Source: Candidatus Bathyarchaeota archaeon (GTDB lineage: Archaea > Thermoproteota > Bathyarchaeia > TCS64). From it: a stretch of 43,366 nt of DNA. The notes under the pieces are model-generated. The model saw only the letters and a list, made by a program, of their open reading frames with translations, was not told where the DNA came from and searched no databases. Below are positions 41,454 to 43,366 of the stretch, one piece after another. Where the stretch lies: the NCBI GenBank assembly GCA_018396695.1, contig JAGTQU010000016.1, forward strand, positions 1 to 43,366. The letters run 5' to 3'. Both the position numbers and the translations under genes were made by a program. Within the stretch, counting starts at the first letter, position 1. Every line of letters starts with the position of its first letter.

Positions 41454-41579
41454 ATGTTGGAGCTCAAGGATCTGTTTATAATCATTGGATTGAATATTTT
41501 TGGAGTCTACGCCTTTTATAAAATACTTCAGTTTATCTACTGGTTTATTAAAGATAAATCTTCAAGGAACGATCTTTAG
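41454..41579 (+). CDS. 41-residue single-helix membrane miniprotein
   Basis: ATG 41454 to TAG 41577-41579 encodes 41 residues, with the acidic opening LELKD, a hydrophobic stretch from about 7 to 32 (FIIIGLNIFGVYAFYKILQF) and a basic/polar tail KDKSSRND. This is a single-pass membrane protein in outline. A TATA-like CCTTAAATCTT at 41419-41429 lies about 28 nt before the ATG, fitting a leaderless mRNA. No stop interrupts the frame, and the composition is protein-like. No homolog is recognised. The gene lies between eno and the aldolase. Confidence 0.5.
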   Translation: MLELKDLFIIIGLNIFGVYAFYKILQFIYWFIKDKSSRNDL

Positions 41580-41655
41580 AATTTAAACTAAACTGCTAAA
41601 ATCATTTATACTCTAACTAGACAATACTCACATTCAACTATTCGAGGAATGAGAG

Positions 41656-42408
41656 ATGAAGAATGAGCTTAAAAGGAGGCTTAAGAGAGGAGACCAAGTT
41701 TATGGGATTTGGGTAACTATTGAAAGCCCTATGGTAACCGAACTTCTCTCAACGATGGGGTTCGATTACTTCGTCTTTGACACTGAGCACAGTCCATTAG
41801 ACATTTTCCAATCTCAAACACTGATGCAAGCGATGAGACCTATGGGGACTACTCCGATAATAAGAGTCTGGTGGAACGATCTTGTCGCAATAAAGAGGGC
41901 ATTAGACGTAGGAGCCTACGGGGTGGTAGTTCCATGGATTAATAACAAAGAACAAGCCGAGATGGCGGTTAGAGCCTGTATTTATGCTCCAAGGGGTTTA
42001 AGGGGATGCGGTCCTAGGCGGGCAGCCTTAATGGATCCAGAATATCTTAAAACTGCAGACGAGGAGATTCTAATAATTGCCCAGATTGAGACAAAAGAAG
42101 CTGTTAACAATATTGAGGAGATTCTGTCAGTTGATGGTATAGATGTAAGCTATATAGGGCCTTCGGACCTATCTGCATCCTATGGTCACCTGGGGGATCA
42201 ATCCCATCCGGAAGTGCAGAAAGCTATTGATAGAGTATTTGAAGCATCGAAGGATGCTGGAGTTGCCGCAGGGATCCATATGGGCTCAGGGAAAACTATT
42301 CTCGATCGAGTCAAAAGGGGATACAATTTCATAACTGTTGGAAACGATCTAGATTTCGTGAAGCAGGGCGCTTTACAGATTCTTAGGCAATTAGGAAGGG
42401 CGAAATAA
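41656..42408 (+). CDS. HpcH/HpaI family aldolase
   Basis: This class II (metal-dependent) aldolase family splits or makes 2-oxo-3-deoxy acids with pyruvate. The 250 residues show the catalytic base FDTEHSPLD, the Arg in IIRVWWND, the metal site QIETKEAVNNI and IGPSDLSASYG, and the substrate-loop RGCGPRRAAL. Substrate could be 4-hydroxy-2-oxoheptanedioate, 2-keto-3-deoxyrhamnonate or another. A TATA-like CATTTATACT at about 41604-41613 and GAGGAATGAGAG before ATG 41656 mark a separate transcript. Confidence 0.9.
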   Translation: MKNELKRRLKRGDQVYGIWVTIESPMVTELLSTMGFDYFVFDTEHSPLDIFQSQTLMQAMRPMGTTPIIRVWWNDLVAIKRALDVGAYGVVVPWINNKEQAEMAVRACIYAPRGLRGCGPRRAALMDPEYLKTADEEILIIAQIETKEAVNNIEEILSVDGIDVSYIGPSDLSASYGHLGDQSHPEVQKAIDRVFEASKDAGVAAGIHMGSGKTILDRVKRGYNFITVGNDLDFVKQGALQILRQLGRAK

Positions 42409-42480
42409 ACTTTTAAACCCTTTTTATTTACGTAACAGATTTATTTCTATATCTTACATGGATTGTAAAAGGTTGGGAAA

Positions 42481-43287
42481 TTGGTGAAAGTTGTATCGAT
42501 AATCGGCGCGGGAGTCATTGGCGGAGCGATTGCAAGATGTTTAGCAAGATCTAATATTGTTGAAAAGGTTGTAGCTACTAGAAGAAAAATAGAAAAACTG
42601 GAAATTTTAAAGACCGAAGGCATAGAATTAAGTGAGGATAATCTCCATGCTGCGGAGATAGCTGACGTTATCTTCATATGTGTGAAACCGGGAGATGTGG
42701 AGAAGGTTCTGAAGCAGATCACGCATAAGATTTCAGGGAAGCTTATCATATCAACGGCTGCAATAATACCGCTTAACTTCTATCATTCCATCTCGCCTAA
42801 ATCCAAGTTTGTTAGAACGATGCCAAATGTTGCTGCCCTTGTTGGAGAATCCTTTACTGCTTATTGTTGTGATGAAAACGTAACAAGAGAGGATAAAGAG
42901 ATCGTTAAAAAGCTATTACGCACACTAGGATCTTGTGAGGAGGTAGAGGAGAAGCATATGGACGCTATAACAGGATTGAGTGGCAGTGGTCCCGCATATA
43001 TTGCTCATATGATCGAGGCTCTAATGTATGCTGGGCTAAAAGTGGGGCTCCCAAGAGATTTAGCCATGTACTCTGCTGCTCAAGCAGTCCTTGGAACGGC
43101 AAAAATGATCCTAAAAGGAGGATTTAGCCCTTCGGCTATTAAAGAGATGGTTACGACCCCAGGTGGGACAACTATTGAGGGAATCTATCAGCTAGAGGAC
43201 GGTAAGATAGCCACCGCCTTAATTAAAGCAGTAGAGGCGGCTACCAGTAAATGTGCCAATATCCGTTACAGTTGGAACAACAAATAA
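42481..43287 (+). CDS. proC: Pyrroline-5-carboxylate reductase
   Basis: The enzyme makes proline from pyrroline-5-carboxylate with NAD(P)H. The 268-residue protein begins with a Rossmann motif IGAGVIGGAI (8-17), has VKPGDVEKVLKQI, a conserved RTMPNVAALVGESFTAY, and the family's signature GLSGSGPAYIAHMIEALMYAGLKVGLPRDLA plus TPGGTTIEGIYQLEDG. The start is TTG 42481 or GTG 42484. The C-terminus ends YSWNNK, a normal length. The window ends 79 nt later with T-rich tracts and no further gene. Confidence 0.95.
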   Translation: MVKVVSIIGAGVIGGAIARCLARSNIVEKVVATRRKIEKLEILKTEGIELSEDNLHAAEIADVIFICVKPGDVEKVLKQITHKISGKLIISTAAIIPLNFYHSISPKSKFVRTMPNVAALVGESFTAYCCDENVTREDKEIVKKLLRTLGSCEEVEEKHMDAITGLSGSGPAYIAHMIEALMYAGLKVGLPRDLAMYSAAQAVLGTAKMILKGGFSPSAIKEMVTTPGGTTIEGIYQLEDGKIATALIKAVEAATSKCANIRYSWNNK

Positions 43288-43366
43288 CCCTCGTTTTAAA
43301 ACTACTTTTTAAAGAGAAGAGATTAAATTAAGGTAGATTTTCTTCAAATATACGATCTAGATTGTA

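Noticed and set aside
1-43366. CRISPR array, insertion sequence or complete prophage
   Set aside because: No regularly spaced repeats, transposase motifs or phage structural genes were seen on either strand; only the tRNA-associated frame hints at an element outside the window.

Overview
The window is archaeal chromosome. It encodes two transcription factor B proteins, RadA, Hjc, SRP19, Gar1, eIF1/SUI1, ribosomal proteins S8e and L14e, a DUF373 membrane protein, an EMC3/DUF106 protein and an archaeal-type cytidylate kinase. Archaeal TATA/BRE promoters lie about 25 nt before several starts, and some genes look leaderless. The sequence is moderately AT-rich. The gene set (SMC-ScpA-ScpB, split GcvP, arginine genes, HypE) would suit a TACK-group archaeon, perhaps a Bathyarchaeia-like lineage. 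That placement is an inference, not something the sequence proves.

Layout. 1-550: a tRNA-Gln(CUG) gene on the minus strand; an open frame runs through it and out of the window. 549-4600: TFB1, DUF373 membrane protein, undecaprenyl/polyprenyl diphosphate synthase and, convergently, a Xaa-Pro peptidase. 4862-9762: condensin operon smc-scpA-scpB, ending in a 75-nt convergent overlap with hypE. 10804-12802: a translation/RNA cluster of S8e, SRP19, Gar1 and TFB2. 12875-19392, mostly minus strand: membrane-tethered winged-helix protein, SPOUT RNA methyltransferase without a normal start codon, unknown protein, phosphoglucose/phosphomannose isomerase, M20 peptidase, ferredoxin, and an exported coiled-coil protein. 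19724-24056: gcvPA-gcvPB, then EMC3-like, cmk and L14e. 24189-26591: two PhoU/TrkA-C paralogs followed by a duplicated MgtE/SLC41-type transporter.

26618-30412: Myb-like zinc protein with a structured leader, PAC2-family protein, small 3-TM protein, RadA with an overlapping partner gene, a zinc-ribbon protein and eIF1. 30489-33401: ACT-domain protein divergent from argG-argF over one shared TATA element. 33449-36686: small HTH protein, Hjc resolvase and a cytosolic Lon-family protease. 36748-43287: thioredoxin-reductase-like flavoprotein, dihydroorotase, cytosolic HtrA, enolase, a 41-residue membrane miniprotein, HpcH/HpaI aldolase and P5C reductase.

Most of the window is core housekeeping. 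I found no insertion sequence, CRISPR array or complete prophage. The least expected signals are: the tRNA-spanning open frame; the SPOUT gene without an ATG, GTG or TTG for its conserved N-terminus; the PhoU/TrkA-C plus MgtE operon; the structured DNA before the Myb-like zinc gene and before smc; the shared argG/ACT promoter; and altered motifs in ArgF and the TrxB-like protein.
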